From Crocosphaera watsonii WH 8501 (GTDB taxonomy: Bacteria; Cyanobacteriota; Cyanobacteriia; Cyanobacteriales; Microcystaceae): a DNA stretch of 64,000 bases. How positions within the stretch are numbered: the stretch's first letter is position 1; each line of letters begins with the position of its first letter. The stretch is from contig NZ_AADV02000003.1 in NCBI RefSeq assembly GCF_000167195.1, positions 1 through 64,000 of the forward strand, given 5' to 3'. The notes beneath the pieces were generated by a model. The model saw only the letters and a program-made list of their open reading frames with translations, was not told the DNA's origin and searched no databases. Positions 63,532-64,000 of the stretch are shown here, piece after piece. The position numbers and the translations under genes are program-made.

Positions 63532-64000
63532 TCAATCTAACAGGTTTTGGCAGATCCATCCACTCCAAAAGTAAGGATGGGAGAGGGGATAAATTGTGTC
63601 TTGACTAATAGTATCATCTATGTTAAGAACCTCAATATCAATCAATTCTTGAATGATTTGATTGCCTATTTTACTTTGTTTAAGGTCTGCAAAGGAGAGG
63701 TTTTGAATGGTGTTTTGTGCTTTTTATAAGGCAAGATGGGGACTAATTCTAGCCTTACGGTTGTCGAAGAATAAGGTTAATAATAGCACGGTAGCGTGTG
63801 CTGGAACACTCCATAAACTCATTAAAAGGGTTTTTGTTCCAGCAACAACAAAAGCACGTCTTAAACCGAAGATTCCTTCTCCTGCGTTGACGTTTCCTAT
63901 TCCTGTTTGACAAGCACAAAGAACGGTTAAATCATTCTCCCATAAGTCTAGTCCAGCGACATCTTTTGCTAATAGATGACCAGTTCCTGCTTCGTTGGGA
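63532..64000 (-). pseudogene. CHAT-domain (caspase-like) protein, C-terminal part with nonsense codon
   Basis: The frame enters from the window edge: 'GTGHLLAKDVAGLDLWENDL', 'LTVLCACQTGIGNVNAGEGI' with the catalytic Cys of the ACQTG motif, 'GLRRAFVVAGTKTLLMSLWS' and, after the stop, 'HPYFWSGWICQNLLD' to TGA at 63532. An in-frame TAA at 63724-63726 breaks 'LAL*KAQNTIQNLSF', removing the last ~60 residues. CHAT proteases are caspase relatives, usually with N-terminal TPRs in cyanobacteria; that part is outside the window. Confidence 0.85.

Noticed and set aside
1-64000. Stop-codon reassignment as an explanation for in-frame stops
   Set aside because: TAA, TAG and TGA replace different residues (Trp, Ser, probably Glu and Gln), and all three are used as normal ends of intact genes here.
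1-64000. tRNA, rRNA or CRISPR loci
   Set aside because: I looked on both strands for typical tRNA arms and rRNA signatures and saw none; a covariance search would be needed to exclude them fully.

Overview
The window comes from a cyanobacterium. Evidence: AT-rich DNA with recurrent HIP1 octamers (gcgatcgc), a phylloquinone-type menA, the PSII biogenesis factor Psb29/Thf1, the NDH-1 assembly factor CRR6, a catalytically dead ClpR beside ClpP, two Ycf66-type proteins, four-Cys Ser/Thr kinases, XisH/XisI and Uma2 proteins. The density of insertion sequences and broken genes suggests a unicellular Crocosphaera/Cyanothece-like genome; that placement is inference. I saw no rRNA, tRNA or CRISPR array.

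Layout. 1-7.2 kb: a solitary HicB-like antitoxin, an intact IS200/IS605 element with divergent tnpA and tnpB, a DUF104 protein, clpR-clpP, then a scrap heap (truncated TnpB, IS630 copy 1, IS1634 and ISL3 remnants, a MITE). 7.3-15.6 kb: xisH-xisI, a zinc-ribbon kinase with WD40 repeats, a large GH13 amylase, and a tandemly duplicated Uma2 gene. 15.8-21.9 kb: a CBS-NeuB-SAF-TIM barrel fusion, divergent menF (frameshifted) and menA, gshB-grxC. 22-27 kb: a pentapeptide gene cut by IS630 copy 2, a 5'-truncated group II intron and an IS5-like element, stacked end to end. 27-32 kb: two small secreted paralogues, two Ycf66-like genes, ileS, a DUF4276 gene with the vestige of its partner. 32-45 kb: a type IIA topoisomerase A subunit, a multiply broken NACHT-GUN4 gene, a second TnpB element, ftsW, an acr3-arsH-arsC operon with an ArsR-like operator, and an IS1380 element. 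45-51 kb: glycosyltransferase, TPR, SGNH, DsbA-like and CRR6 genes, and a DUF6883/DUF4926 pair. 51-55.5 kb: a kinase-FGE gene decapitated by IS630 copy 3 whose C-terminus looks like the variable region of a diversity-generating retroelement, a broken pentapeptide-membrane gene, and a threefold ~400-bp tandem array. 55.5-64 kb: psb29, a cation-chloride cotransporter, a metallopeptidase-like pseudogene, a second HicB, cobT, purD, an SGNH hydrolase and the end of a CHAT-domain pseudogene.

The main theme is decay and rearrangement driven by mobile DNA. Three same-orientation IS630 copies, all exactly 1378 bp, sit at three junctions where the flanking genes do not match each other, as expected if they served as recombination sites. 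More than a dozen genes carry a nonsense codon, a frameshift (several in homopolymers) or a truncation, including normally conserved ones (menF, arsH). The most promising leads are the DGR-like C-terminus of the FGE protein, the NeuB triple fusion, the NACHT-GUN4 gene with three lesions, and the tandem array that repeatedly copies the start of a pentapeptide gene.
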